Positions 53,263 to 64,000 of a DNA stretch of 64,000 nt are shown here, one piece after another. A program made the translations under genes and the position numbers. The stretch is from Rugalucina vietnamica. Its lineage: Eukaryota > Mollusca > Bivalvia > Lucinida > Lucinidae. Where the stretch lies: NCBI GenBank assembly GCA_964017185.1, contig OZ024875.1, positions 45,277,986 to 45,341,985 on the forward strand. Reading direction: 5' to 3'. The notes under the pieces were generated by a model. It saw nothing but the letters and a program-made list of their open reading frames with translations, had not been told where the DNA came from and ran no database searches. Positions within the stretch are counted from its first letter, which is position 1. Every line of letters begins with the position of its first letter.

Positions 53263-56200
53263 TTTTCTAGTTTTTTGGGCTCACTGTTCAGCATCATGCA
53301 AACGTGTCCATGTAATGCATACCTCATTTTACCCCACTTTTTAGCTCACCTGAGCCGAAGGCTCACAGGTGAGCTTATAGGATAGGCAGGCATCCGTCGT
53401 CCGTCGTCGTCCGTCCGTCGTCCGTCCGTCCGTCCGTCGTCCGTCCACAATTTTAAAGAAGAATATTTCTGAAGCTAGTAGGCCGATCTTGATCAAATTT
53501 AATGTGAACCATAATTGGGATGGGGGATTGATGGCATTAAGTTTTGGAGCAGATTGTATCAAAATTGTGGTTTCCATGGCAACAGATAGGTCCCATAGAC
53601 TTACAATGGGAAAAACTAAAAAAATCTTCTTCTCTGAAACCACTAGGCCCACAGCTTTGATATTTGGTAACCACAGGGCCCACAGCTTTGATATTTGGTA
53701 TGTGGCAATGGCTAATGGTCCTCTACATAAATTGTGCCAGCCATGCCCCTGGGGTCAAATTTGGCCACGCCCCGGATAGTTTCCATAGACTTACAATTGG
53801 AAAAACTAAAAAAATCTTCTTCTCTGAAACCACAAGGCCCAGAGCTACAATATTTTGTATGTAGCAATGTTTGGTAGTCCCCATTATAAATTGTGCCAAT
53901 CATGGCCCTGGGGTCTAATTTGGCCATACCCCGGGGGTTGATAGTCTCCATAGACTTACTATGGGAAAAAAATAAAAAATCTTCTTCTCTGAAACCACAG
54001 GGCCCACAGCTTTGATATTTTGTATGTGGCAATGGCTAATGGTCCTCTAAATAAATTGTGCCAATCATGCCCCTGGGGTCAAATTTGGCCACGCCCCGGG
54101 GGTTGATAGTCTCCATAGACCTACAATAGTAAAAAAAAAACTAAAAAAATCTTCTTCTCTGAAACCACTAGGCCAACAGCTTTGATATTTGGTATGTAGC
54201 AATGGCTAATGGTCCTCTACATAAATTGTGCCATTCATGCCCCTGGGGTCAAATTTGTCCACGCCTCAGGGGTTGATAGTCTCCATAGACTTACTATGGG
54301 AAAAAATTCAAAAATCTTCTTCTCTGAAACCACAGGGCCCACAGCTTTGATATTTTGTATGTGGCAATGGCCAATGGTCCTCTACATAAATTGTGCCAAT
54401 CATGTCCCCGGGGTCAAATTTGGCCACGCCCGGGGGTCGATAGTCTCCATAGACCTACAATAGGAAAAACTAAAAAAATCTTCTTCTCTGAAACCACTAG
54501 GCCAACAGCTTTGATATTTGGCATGTAGCAATGGCTAATGGTCTTCTACATAAGTTGTGCCATTCATGCCCCTGGGGTCAAATTTGGCCAGGCCCCGGAG
54601 GTTGATAGTCTCAATAGACTTGCTATGGGAAAAAAATCAAAAATCTTCTTCTCTGAAACCACAGGGCACACAGCTTTGATATTTTGTATGTGGCAATGGC
54701 TAATGGTCCTCTACATAAATTGTGCCAGCCATGCCCCTGGGGTCAAATTTGGCCACGCCCCAGGGGTAGATAGTCTCCATAGACTTACAATGGGAAAAAC
54801 TAAAAAAATCTTCTTCTCTGAAACCAAAAGGCCCAGAGCTTCTATATTTTGTATGTAGCAATGTTTAGTAGTCCCCATTATAAATTGTGCCAGTCATGCC
54901 CCTGGGTCAAATTTGGCCATGCCCAGGGGGTCAATAGTGTCCATGCATAGACTTTCATTGGTCGATTCTCAATTAATTTAAATCTCATGAGCTTACAATG
55001 TGATAATCTCTCAGGTGAGCTACAGGACCAATGGTCCTCTAGTATTATAGTAAAACTTGGATCTACAGGGGTATACCTATTTTTGTTATAATCATGACCC
55101 AAAACATAGATTGTGGGTACCCACAATCAGTGTAGTGAAAATAAGAAAAAAATTATCTTTTTGCCCCCAATGAAATTTTCAATTTATAGCAGAAAACACT
55201 TTCTGTGTATTGCTTAGGCAACTATTCGTAATCGTGATGAAACTGGCTACCCCCATCGATTATGTTCATTGAATCGTAACCCCCTTTATATTCGCAAAAA
55301 AGAAACAGAATGTCTAGGAATCGGGTTCATCAGGATAACATTTTCATGTTATATATACTCCCTTATACCCCATTTTTATATAGAAAAAACTTGGGTATGC
55401 AGGACATCACAAGACATCGTAAAATTTTAACAATGTATATGAAAGCTATTGTAGCTCTTTCCCAACAAGGTAGCAATGCTGTTAGCACCTACCCAACACA
55501 AAGCTGACGCAGAAAGAATTATGGCGGTATAGCATTGGTGCAATACCAACATTTGTTTAACACTTTCGTACAATGAACTCAACAATGGAGAATCATCGAC
55601 AATGGCGAATCACTCGTAACGATATTGCAGAATTTCTTGAGACATAGACAAAATATTATTTATTATATAACTCAGTCATTTACTTTCATCTATTCCTTGA
55701 GGTTTGGTAAAAGAATGGGGTTAAAATTCCACCGGACAATAAATTTAATCAGGGTTGCCGAAACGCCTGACTCCTCAACTAAGATCCCCAGTTTATTGTT
55801 CCGCAAAAGTGACGTTCAGATAAAATGTGTTTCTTACCTCGTTTCTAAGCATTGGATTATAACCATTTTTGCATTACTTAAATGCCTAATATCCCTAGTT
55901 ATGCAGTATGCCTGTTTTTTGATAAACGTTTTGGCATTGAAGGTAGATATAAGTGTGGAAAGATGTACATGTACATGTAAATTCGACAATAGCGAAGCAT
56001 ACTTTTTGTGGTGAAAAGAAAAAGAAAGTAAGTAAGTAATGGTTTATTAAAGTGTCCATATCAACATCACAAATATACAGAATAATTATGAAGATTAAAC
56101 GTTGATACCCAGTCAAAATTTGGCTTACGAGACACTATGAATACAGTTTAAAAACATATATACATAGAACATACAACAATGAGATATAATATTTACACAT

Positions 56201-59200
56201 TCATATAAACATTATAATTATTCTGAAGATGGTATTTCTATATTTTACCATGATATAATGATATTTCTGCATTTTGATGAAAATTTAAGAAGCACATAAA
56301 ACTGGCATCGTCAAGCATAAAATATCTTTTTAGACATTAATGACAAAAATAAACATTGTATCTAGTCAGGTAGATACACTCACTATAAAGATACTAATAA
56401 AAGCGATTTTGTGCCTCTATCACACACTGTAAACGCGCACCTTAACCCCACAAGATCTAGTATGGATATGTTGTATCAACAGAACACCAGGTGTGCGCCG
56501 AGAAACTGTCTTATAGGGAGTGGTCCTACAAAGACCGTCCCCGACACACACCAAGGTCTGGATTTAATCAATAGCTTATTAATATTCATTTCAATTGAAA
56601 CGCATATAATTTGTCGGAGTTAAAGCGATGGCATATGTGCACAAAGTACTGATAATCTACCTATGGAAGGCTCATCCAGGAACAATTTGGTTTGGTCAAT
56701 GGCGTAACTGATATTGATGCAAGTCGTGGTTTAACCCTCTTGCCTTTAGGCTTAAATTGGTTCGTTAAAGCAATAAGACGCGTAGACATCGGTATAATTT
56801 ACCATGGCATTTGCTGTTGACAGTGAACATAAAGCAACAAAGCAAATTAACACAATATTATCGAACACCATTTAGTTTCGCATTATGATGGCACCATTTG
56901 TGTGCAAAAATTCCTTCCTGAAAACATAGTCTAATTAATTGAAGTGTCTGACTTGCGTCTGTAGTTCTTTGCATTTCAACAGGTCGGAAATTTAGAACCC
57001 CAGACAATATGTTTTCCCATGACGACGATCACATTTTGCTTTGCTACATGTATAATTTTTGTTTTATTGTATCTTGTTTGTACTTGTTTAGAGGGCCTCG
57101 GGGAAGATTGGCTATGCCAATCGAGCTACCCTCTATAAATAAAGAAATTACTTACTTACTTATATTGACCTGATAGAGACATGATGACGTGCTTTTTTTA
57201 CTCGTTTACTAGTATTATAATGAGACTTTCTGTCCGACACTATACAACAGCAGTTTCTTTACAAGGCTAACGTGTCCATAACAAGACTCCCTCGAACCCG
57301 GCACATCAGGATAACATGTCCGTGAAATGTATACCCCTTAAATCCCACTTTTTGATAAAAAAAAAAAAAAAAAAAACAACTGGGGTTTGCAAGGGTATAC
57401 CTAATTTTCTTATCTTTGATCCAAAACATAAAGCGTGTACTCGTTAGAACCGACTCAGCGTAGCGGTTCTAACGTGTACCCACAATATATGTTTTGAGCG
57501 AAAATATAAAAAAAATCAAACTTTTCTCAATTATTTTTTTTCTTCTGCAAAAATCTTTGTATATTGCATGGGCAAGTTTTCGTAATGATATTTTCATTTG
57601 AAAATTATTCTTTTTAAAACCACAGCAGTCTTATTATCGTAATGATAATTACTTGTAAAGCTCAAGTAACATGACGACCTTATATATATATCTGCTCTAA
57701 TATGTATACACTAGTTTACTTTTAGCTCGCCGCAAAAATGTTAACCAGACATGATTTAACGCATGTTGTAATAAGGAAATAGGTCATTGAAAACAAATTT
57801 CATCCGTACCATCTGCCCCGATGACGGTCAAATGAACGTTATTTGGCCTTAGAATTATAGAGTCATTTAAGAAATGAATTTCATTTTTCTGGTGTTCATG
57901 GAGCTATGAACCGCAGTGGGTCGCGTGCAAAGTGAATGAACCCCAATGAACCCCGAAGGGGTTCATGTAAGCTTTGCTAGCGACCCACTGCGGTTCATAG
58001 CTCCGTGAACAACAGAAAAATTAAACTCATTGCTTATATTTACATTCATTTCTCTCTATCGCTTGTTGAAAAATCACCAAGGCGGTCACATTTACCAGCA
58101 AACAGAGAATCTACACACAGTGTGTGTTCAAACAGCGGAACGGCGTCGACGTTTACAACGTCCAATCAGATTGGCGAGATTCATGTTTTTTGACGTCAAG
58201 TTTGGATTACGTCACGTCGCGTGACACAATGTTGTTCATGGAAGTATGAACACAGATGAACATCTAATGGTTCATCTAAGGAGGTTTTAGAAAAATGTAA
58301 ATATTTAAGAAATGAATTTAATTTTTCTGGTGTTCATGGAGCTATGAACCGCAGTGGGTCGCGTGCAAAGTGAATGAACCCCGAAGGGGTTCATGTAAAC
58401 TTTGCTAGCGACCCACTGCGGTTCATAGCTCCATGAACATCAGAAAAATTAAACTCATTGCTTATATTTATATTCATTTCACTCTATCTCTTGTTGAAAA
58501 ATCATCAAGGCGATCTCATTAACAAGCAAATAGATAATTTACACACAGTGTGTATTCAAACAGCGGAACGGCGTCGACGTTTACAACGTCCAATCAGATT
58601 GGCAAAAGCATTGTATTTTGACGTCAAGTTTGACGTCATGTGACGTCGCGTGACACGATGTTGTTCATGGAAGTATGAACACAGATGAACATCTAATGGT
58701 TCATCTAAGGAGGTTTTAGAAAAATGTAAATATTAAATTATGAGCAAACAAAAAGTCTCATTTTAACATTTTGAGTGCCAACGTCATTCTCTACGTGCCA
58801 AAAATACGACATTACAAAATTAAAAACTAGAATACTTTTTCTGCACATATCATTAAAAATCTGGTATTTGTCTTGTCAGAATATATGCAAATTCGGCATC
58901 TTGAAATAGGCCCAAAAGTGGCCCGCTGGCATTCAAAGGAGTACTACCGTGGGCCCAAAAGTTGCCCTTTGGCAAAAAGAGGGTTAAACTATACCGAGTT
59001 CCACAGCCAACGCAACTCGTCATTATTAATTTGAATATAACTGTTTGTGGTTTCAGTCGATTCATCTGAAATTCCGCATATATGTAGCCCAACCGTTTTC
59101 AAAGATGAACCGTCAAATATTTTTCGTTCGCCTACAATTGCGTAAAAACTGAAGAAGGGACCAGTTTAAAAAATGAAGGAAATCAGCAATTATGACGAAG

Positions 59201-62200
59201 GAGCTCATTTGAAATAGCATTCAATTTGAGTATATTTTGAAAGCCTGATGTCTTGTGCACTCAATAATATAAACTTTATTCGAATATTTTACATATACTT
59301 GCCATGGCTTTAGGTTTAAGAGGATGGGGGTAGTTTTTGTGGCAAAAAATTGATGCAGAAAGTCAAGATTTCTGCCCGTATCCATCTAAAGCATAACCTG
59401 TATTACTAACCCTATTCACTGAGGTATATCATAAATACATACCTTATACATGCAGTACCAAGTTTTTAGTAGTGTGTCTGATAAATGTACCTTGTACATG
59501 GGTGCTACATCAAAAATTATTTGTGCTTTGTGGCAAGTCAACACTGACCCGCAGAACATTTTTAATTTTTTATGTTAAGCAAAGAATACAATCTACTGTT
59601 AAAGCAGATCTTGACTTAGAATGGCCGTATTACATGTCTAATACTGTAGGTTATTTGATTGAAAATCTGAAGAGAGATTTTTTGCCTGACACGACTTAAC
59701 CAAGTTAAGCCATGTAGAAAGTGTATGTAAATAAGCTACAGGCTTGCACAAAATTATTGAAATCTCGTTTTTGATGAGCTAGTTTCATTTGAGCATTTTG
59801 ACCCCCCCACCCCCCCCCCCCCCCACCCCAAGAATGCCATTTGTATATGATATGTGAATTGGTAAAAACAATTGCATGCAAAAGGATTTTCTTGATCTCA
59901 GGGGGGAACACATCTTAAAATGATGAGACTGTTTTCATTTCCGCAATATTTTTATTTTTTTATAGGCAACTTTCCATTCAAAGAGACGTTCTCCTTTCTT
60001 GCTAAACTGTGCTTTAATACGCGAATAAGCGTCGAGATTTATTAACTCAAACGTTTCGCCATCTTGGCTTCTTCAGGGATATAGATAAACACGTATATGA
60101 TGTCGCGCACCGTAAAATGCAATGTGTGGCAGCGCGCCACATTAGATATGTTATGAGAAACTAGCGGAAAAATATACTTATTCGCAAAAGAAACGAGAAA
60201 AAAATAATTCTATTGTTTGTTTTTTCTTTCTATAACATCAAATTTTATTTAGGAATATAAATTTCGATAATCCCGTTAATTCTCTATCACACAATATGAA
60301 AATCAAACGTCAAGACTTGCACTTGTCGCGTTATCACGAAAAATTTTAGTTACCCCCATTTCCATAGCCAAAAGGTTATGCTACCTTTAATTATCTTGCA
60401 AAAAGTTTACAAACTGACACCGATCGGTCTTACACGAGCTCGACTACAAAAAGTCATTTCAACGTCATAATGAAACATGTTACAAAACTCAAATTTTGGT
60501 CGATTGTTACTTACTGTAATTGATCATTAGCCATAGCACAATAAAACTCCATCAAAATGATCCTTTTCAAGAAAATGAGTTTCAATTTTTTTCGCGTTTC
60601 TTTTGCGGATAAGTATACAATGTGACAGTGGCATAGAAAAGCCCTGTAAATTAAGCGAATATTAGAAGTATTATAGTGACAAAACTATTGGATCGAAAAG
60701 GATACAATTATCCTATAAACACAAAAAAGTAATAATAGGAACAAAAATAGCTGCTTTTAGATAATACTAGTCATTGTATCGACTACCATGTTGAAAATTG
60801 AAAAAATTCAGTAATTCTCTTTGGCTCCATGTTGCCAATTAAAGGGTCACTGATGAGACTTTAATAGTTGAAACCCCGGTATGGCCCATCCACTTTCTCA
60901 TTAATGTGTTCACTGCTCTTAAAGGATCTCAGTTTTAATTTTTATTAACTGCTACTCAACATTGTACAACAATTCGGATTTCATGCCTTTTGGGTACATT
61001 GTTTCCAGTTTATGTATCCAATAAGTTTCCTTACACAGGCGAGTCATTTTATCATTTACAACATCAAAAGGAAGGAAACTCAAGTCTGCAATGGAATGTG
61101 AATCTGAATCGAAATGTAAAGCAACGTTATAACCCTCACATTCATAATTATTTATGTCAAATCTATGGCTATTCATGTGTTTGAAACTTGTTGATTAGTT
61201 TGACCAACGTATTGCTTATTGCAAAGTTTACATTCAATCAGATAAGTATTTTTATGTATCATAAAATAATTTATGTCGGCGGACTGTTTGAAATTCATTT
61301 ATACTTTGTGTATTTATAATTGTTGAGGTAATCTTAACCAATCACATTTTTGGATTTCTCATAACAGTACGTAATATCCTAAATATAGAACTTTCCATTC
61401 TAATCAGGCATTGGCGCTTTTGTTCGCCCAGATTTGTCAAATGAATGTGCAATTCCGAATATTTTAAAGGCATTACGTTTTCGTTTGCATTTCCATTGTA
61501 TATTTCTTTTCCCATGTATTTCTAAAGACGTACAATCTGTAGAAAACCGTAGATTGAACGAGTTTTGAGTACGGGTGCCAGTAAAACAATAGTTTTAATG
61601 ATGTTCTTACAATGAGAACATCTTCGTCTGTCACAGACTGGTTTTATCATTAAACGCAGAATGAACTACTGTACAAACCACCCTATTCTTAAGAAGCGAA
61701 ACACAGTGGAAAACTAATTTCCCATACCTGCAATACACTTTATTCGATAAGGCTAGGTTGCCAACACAAAATAAAGCACATATGGTTGGCATCGGCAGTG
61801 CCGTCGACCACGTGACAAAGTGACGTTGAACGCTTAAAACTAGCAATTTTTGGGTACTCAAAATCAGTGGCGATTTCTGGCGTTGAGCCATAGGTTTTAA
61901 CATTAAAATTGCCATACACTGATCGGACGACCTTTAAAGATTTGAACTGCGTGCATTGTTTATGAAAAGTTTCGAGCCCGCGCTCGCAATGCTCAGAAAT
62001 GCATTTCTGTACCCTGAGGCATGTTCACGCGCATGCGCACGAAAACTTTGGATTTGATAACACACAAAGATTTTCGAGTCATTTTGATGCTGATTGGGCA
62101 CAAAGATTTTCAGGTCACTGGCCAATTTAAAAGATGAGACGAAAAAATAAAGTTGCCTGTAGAACTCAGTATATAATAAAATTAATCACAGGATATGTAA

Positions 62201-62872
62201 CCTTAATAAGTCACACTTACAGTTCCGGAATGAGCTCGGCCCAGATTCTGGGATCAGCAGCGGCATCTCAGGCTCTTTCTGGAGTCCTTAGTGACGTGTG
62301 TCGGCCGGTACTTACCTGTGACGTTACGGCGAGGTTTCGAACTGCCGATGGGACTTGCAACAACCTATTCAACCCACTCTGGGGATCACACGACACACCA
62401 CAGCCGAGGTTTCTACCACCCGCATATCAGAACGGTAGGTGGAAATAATATATGCAAAAGGATTTTTAGGTATTTTGTTAAAACATCTGATAATGATCGT
62501 TACTGGGCTTTTGACAGAAGAGTAGTGCTGGTTGAAAAAGCAAAATATGGCTACTCGGGATGCTAGATAAGGATGTTTTTGGCCTCAGAATGTATTTTTG
62601 TACCAAGTTGTATCAGTATGTATTTTTGTACGTTCCAAATCCCTACGTAAGCACAGCATCAGAGTAGTCTTTAATGCTAAATAGCCTGGCGGCGTTAAAA
62701 GCTTTAAAGTACATCGTAGTACACGATTGTGCATTCGTGAATGTTTATGATTAACAATGAATGCACACGCTCCCTCCGTCTACCATGTGTTCATATTTGC
62801 CCTGTTTCTTCAGCTCGACATGTAAACCTCAACACAAACAAACAAAACAATATTTGCCCTGTTTGGTTTCAT

Positions 62873-62926
<54 letters not shown>

Positions 62927-63152
62927 TTTCTAGTTTCTAGCCACTGCCCGTTATTTTCACACTAATTTGCAGGCGAAGACAGTCCACGTACCCTAGCCTC
63001 TGACGGTTCTATGCTCCCCAGTCCTCGGGCTATAAGCAACTTGGTCCACAGGGCGTCGCAACAGGCAAAGTTTGACTACGGGCTCACGCTAATGGTGATG
63101 CAGTACGGGCAATTCACTGACCATGATATCGTCATCACACCTGTAGTCGCAG
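51889..63152 (+). CDS. Secreted animal haem peroxidase, 5' part (continues beyond window)
   Basis: Animal haem peroxidase (peroxidasin/peroxinectin superfamily), predicted secreted; uses hydrogen peroxide to oxidise halides or phenols in the family. Five exons with matching phases: 51889-52030, 52529-52627, 52833-53004, 62223-62434, 62973-63152 (805 nt, 268 aa so far). Residues 1-25 are a signal peptide (VIVLVVTTCLAHQILAQ). A low-complexity propeptide holds two similar units, GGGLTVSQMQSLQHGN and GGGLTASQQQLKNHGN, on separate exons. The catalytic domain begins with CDVTARFRTADGTCNN, LFNPLWGS and RFLPPAYQNGEDSPR, then LPSPRAISNLVH and LTLMVMQYGQFTDHDIVITP, which carries the haem-linked Asp and distal His of the family. 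The remainder (proximal His, C-terminus) must lie past 64000; no further exon is visible after 63152. Intron 3 is 9.2 kb and full of repeats. Confidence 0.93.
52130..52345. repeat. Cluster of ACCATGGT-like palindromes
   Basis: CCATGG or one-mismatch forms occur about a dozen times (GACCATGGTC, GTACCATGGTAG, CAACCATGGTCATG). It lies in peroxidase intron 1, without a regular period. Confidence 0.8.
52529..52627 (+). CDS. Peroxidase exon 2
   Basis: Encodes DAGGGLTVSQMQSLQHGNRL to SGQ. Acceptor TTTTAG; donor GTCTGT (weak), chosen because it restores phase into exon 3. Confidence 0.82.
52833..53004 (+). CDS. Peroxidase exon 3
   Basis: Encodes AAGARPEVTGFGAFAPSEGG to TGRAFRAL. Acceptor TTCAAG, donor GTAAGT. 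Confidence 0.88.
53217..53268. repeat. (ATTT)n microsatellite
   Basis: About 13 TTTA units. Confidence 0.95.
53285..53342 (-). repeat. M2 MITE fragment, left of pearl-like insertion
   Basis: GCAAACGTGTCCATGTAATG then CATTTTACCCCACTTTTT; M2 stops exactly at its hairpin apex and resumes at 55033. Confidence 0.72.
53343..55030 (+). mobile_element. Pearl-like element with ~165-bp tandem array, inserted in M2
   Basis: Head palindrome AGCTCACCTGAGCC gaa GGCTCACAGGTGAGCT, then a GTCC/CCGTCGTCC run (53395-53450), then eight copies of a ~165-bp unit (marker TCTCTGAAAC at 53631, 53821, 53986, 54156, 54321, 54485, 54650, 54815). It closes with CTCTCAGGTGAGCT near 55008. The 165-bp unit is unrelated in most of its length to the 463-bp unit but shares head, tail and GGAC-type run. 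Confidence 0.83.
55033..55245 (-). repeat. M2 MITE fragment, right of pearl-like insertion
   Basis: Resumes with TATAGTAAAACTTGGATCTA, GGGGTATACCTATTTTT and the CATAGATTGTGGGTACCCAC centre, ending near the TTCGTAATCGTGATG end. Confidence 0.72.
55318..55395 (-). repeat. M2 MITE terminal fragment
   Basis: ATCAGGATAACATTTTCATG, ACCCCATTTTTATATAGAAA apex, then sequence diverges. Confidence 0.6.
55400..57079. other. Peroxidase intron 3, no named feature
   Basis: No exon-like frame fits the peroxidase. AAGTAAGTAAGTAATGG at 56026-56042 may be the tail of another LINE fragment on the minus strand. Confidence 0.35.
57080..57160 (+). repeat. LINE 3'-end fragment with (CTTA)n tail
   Basis: GTTTAGAGGGCCTCGGGGAA, CCAATCGAGCTACCCTCTAT, AAATAAAGAAATTACTTACT then ACTT repeats. 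Same block order as 32208-32297 (inverse). Confidence 0.6.
57303..57600 (-). mobile_element. M2 MITE copy with poly(A) at hairpin apex
   Basis: ATCAGGATAACATGTCCGTG, AAATCCCACTTTTTGAT then a run of about 20 A at the apex, TAGAACCGACTCAGCGTAGC centre, GCATGGGCAAGTTTTCG end. Confidence 0.78.
57867..58735. repeat. 438-bp tandem duplication with nested palindromes
   Basis: Two head-to-tail units (57867-58304, 58305-58735). Each has a ~30-bp stem (TTCATGGAGCTATGAACCGC... and its inverse GCGGTTCATAGCTCC...) enclosing a smaller palindrome GAACCCCGAAGGGGTTC, plus GTTCATGGAAGTATGAAC near the end. Unit 1 has a ~10-bp repeat of AATGAACCCC that unit 2 lacks. Confidence 0.9.
58736..60029. other. Peroxidase intron 3, no named feature
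   Basis: A 75-codon plus-strand frame at 59472-59699 has no recognisable family. A poly-C tract with CCACCCC lies at 59803-59829. Confidence 0.35.
60173..60617. mobile_element. MITE with ~33-bp inverted ends
   Basis: TATACTTATTCGCAAAAGAA ACG...AAAAAAAT at the left is mirrored by ATTTTTTTCGCGTTTC and TTTTGCGGATAAGTATA at the right. TA borders suggest a TA duplication, as in Tc1/mariner-type MITEs (inference). Confidence 0.75.
60795..60945. repeat. Dispersed repeat R5, fragment
   Basis: CTCTTTGGCTCCATGTTGCC, AAAGGGTCACTGATGAG and CACTGCTCTTAAAGGATCTC match 26435-26570. Confidence 0.7.
61650..62222. other. Peroxidase intron 3, no named feature
   Basis: No feature is recognised. It includes the polypyrimidine/acceptor region of exon 4. 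Confidence 0.35.
62223..62434 (+). CDS. Peroxidase exon 4
   Basis: Encodes SGMSSAQILGSAAASQ..., CRPVLTCDVTARFRTADG, NPLWGS and LPPAYQNG. Acceptor ACTTACAG, donor GTAGGT; the first base completes the Leu codon from exon 3. Confidence 0.94.
62875..62924. repeat. (GT)n microsatellite
   Basis: About 25 GT units, 48 bp upstream of peroxidase exon 5. Confidence 0.96.
62973..63152 (+). CDS. Peroxidase exon 5 (distal His)
   Basis: Encodes EDSPRTLASDGSMLPSPRAI through MQYGQFTDHDIVITPVVAG. Acceptor TTTGCAG, donor GTAAAT. Confidence 0.95.
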
Positions 63153-63596
63153 GTAAATGCAGTTTGATCATTTTGGGATGCTGCTGTAACGTAAATAACT
63201 CTAGTCCACGTGTTCTAATGGTCTTTTTTCTCTCTTTGCATAATCTGTATACATATATCAGGATAAATTTCTAATGGGAAATAATCTAATGCATAAATAA
63301 CTACTTTCTACCAGGGCGATGCACAAAGTTCTGAAATTTTGAAAGGAAGGATGATTTCCTTTGGAAACTCACATCATTTCAAAACAGAACTTCCTGCAAA
63401 TCCACGTCGGATTTTTCTTATAAACTGTATTTTAAAGGCATCTACAATGAGCATTTAGTGCCAGTCCCACTGAATCGTAAGCAATCGTACGATTGTGAAA
63501 TCATTAGTTTTGTGATAAGACGCGCATGCAAATTATGTAAAATGTTTTCCAACAAGGAAATGACCCCCAAATTCAACAAATTTTTGATCATATGGA
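63153..63596. other. Peroxidase intron 5, no named feature
   Basis: I searched for the next peroxidase exon by eye and found none. Confidence 0.4.
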
Positions 63597-63792
63597 GTTG
63601 TTTTGCAAATACAGAAAACTAAATGAACAGGTATTAATCCAGAAATTATTCATTTACATACAAACATACTCCTGATGATAAAACACATGCGAACGCAATT
63701 TGAATTTACTTACAGGTTGATTTGCACACCGGAATATATTAACACACTGGAGTATATTTACACGCGTGTATTTTTGTGCATGCGAATTGGAC
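63597..63792. mobile_element. Right-hand part of TTAA MITE (second copy)
   Basis: Collinear with 48549-48742 (TTTTGCAAATACAGAAAACT ... CACGCGTGTATTTTTG ... GCATGCGAATTGGAC) and followed by TTAA at 63793. The left part is missing. Confidence 0.8.
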
Positions 63793-63796
63793 TTAA

Positions 63797-64000
63797 ATAT
63801 GGCTTTCTGGCCTGACCCGCCAATGTAATTCGAGCTAAACTCTGTGAATACAACAATGATTCAATTAATCCAAACTGTTGCAGTGAAATGTTAAATTTCT
63901 TGCAAACTGACCGCCTTTTCGGAAAGCGGGTAGTTTTTCATAACATGTTTGAAAATTATTTAAATCAGTGTTAACCATGATATATAATGAGATATCAGTC
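63797..64000. other. End of window, nothing recognised
   Basis: No exon or repeat is recognised. Confidence 0.35.

Larger units (their letters stand above)
60030..61600 (-). mobile_element. Penelope-like element remnant with GIY-YIG endonuclease
   Basis: On the minus strand 61262-60953 encodes the GIY-YIG block (NTYLIECKLCNKQYVGQTN, one frameshift near 61176, then MNSHRFDINNYECEGYNVAL HF and a region to KGMKSELLYNVE). Upstream (61600-61380) a Cys-rich linker CDRRRCSHCKNIIKT and FSTDCTS are seen in shifted frames. This order (Cys linker, then YLI.C..C..QYVG.T ... HR.DI) is diagnostic of Penelope-like retroelements. About 0.9 kb further 3', at 60090-60050, lies CTGAAGAAGCCAAGATGGCG AAAC, commonly found after PLE coding regions. 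RT is not seen. The remnant is interrupted by a MITE and an R5 piece. Confidence 0.78.

Noticed and set aside
53489-54858. Several open frames with repeated peptides such as FFSETTRPTALIF
   Set aside because: They arise from the ~165-bp tandem array; unit length is divisible by three, so frames stay open by chance across units.
59472-59699. 75-codon plus-strand frame as an extra peroxidase exon
   Set aside because: Phases of exons 3 and 4 already join exactly and the peptide has no peroxidase similarity.

Overview
The window is eukaryotic nuclear DNA: AT-rich, with spliced genes (GT..AG junctions whose reading phases match), microsatellites and a very high load of transposable elements. Gene content plus long tandem-repeat elements with palindromic ends (the architecture of bivalve 'pearl'/Helentron-type elements) suggest a bivalve mollusc. 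That is an inference; the species cannot be named from sequence alone.

Layout. 1-5.9 kb: intergenic with dispersed repeats. 5.9-11.4 kb (+): a decaying tandem cluster of GMC oxidoreductases, made of one nearly intact gene with a single TGA near its C-terminus, a short C-terminal fragment and a badly broken copy. 13.7-20.4 kb (+): two single-coding-exon paralogues (487 and 480 aa) with a conserved cysteine-rich helical N-terminal half that looks death-fold/CARD-like, a disordered linker, a short RHIM-like motif at the same residue numbers in both, and a conserved C-terminal tail. These are the best candidate for an undescribed (innate-immune type) adaptor pair. 21.0-31.4 kb: about 10 kb of repeats, including three arrays of a ~463-bp unit packed with AGGTCA-type motifs, and a foldback element with ~270-bp arms. 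32.0-40.8 kb (-): a complete nine-exon KIN17 gene (396 aa) whose introns are built largely from MITEs. 41.8-43.9 kb (+): a 5'-truncated LINE. 43.9-50.6 kb: nested DNA transposons, including a hAT-like element with an 8-bp target duplication carrying a TTAA-flanked MITE. 51.9 kb to the window end (+): the 5' part of a secreted animal haem peroxidase gene, with five phase-consistent exons around a ~9.2-kb intron that holds a ~165-bp repeat array, a 438-bp palindromic tandem duplication and a Penelope-like element remnant.

Repeat families named here for convenience: M1 (MITE of ~235 bp, ends TGAGCCGCCTCATG, central GATCAGC palindrome, 11 copies); M2 (~270-bp MITE with a GTGGGTAC..GAACCGCC palindrome, ~12 copies); R3 (~340-430 bp, carries a poly-C tract, 4 copies); R4 (~720 bp, 2 copies); R5 (~300-450 bp, 3 copies); pearl-like arrays (463-bp and 165-bp types). 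The genes do not form one pathway. The informative relations are local tandem duplication (GMC cluster, CARD/RHIM-like pair) and repeated insertion of MITEs close to splice sites in KIN17 and near the first peroxidase exon.
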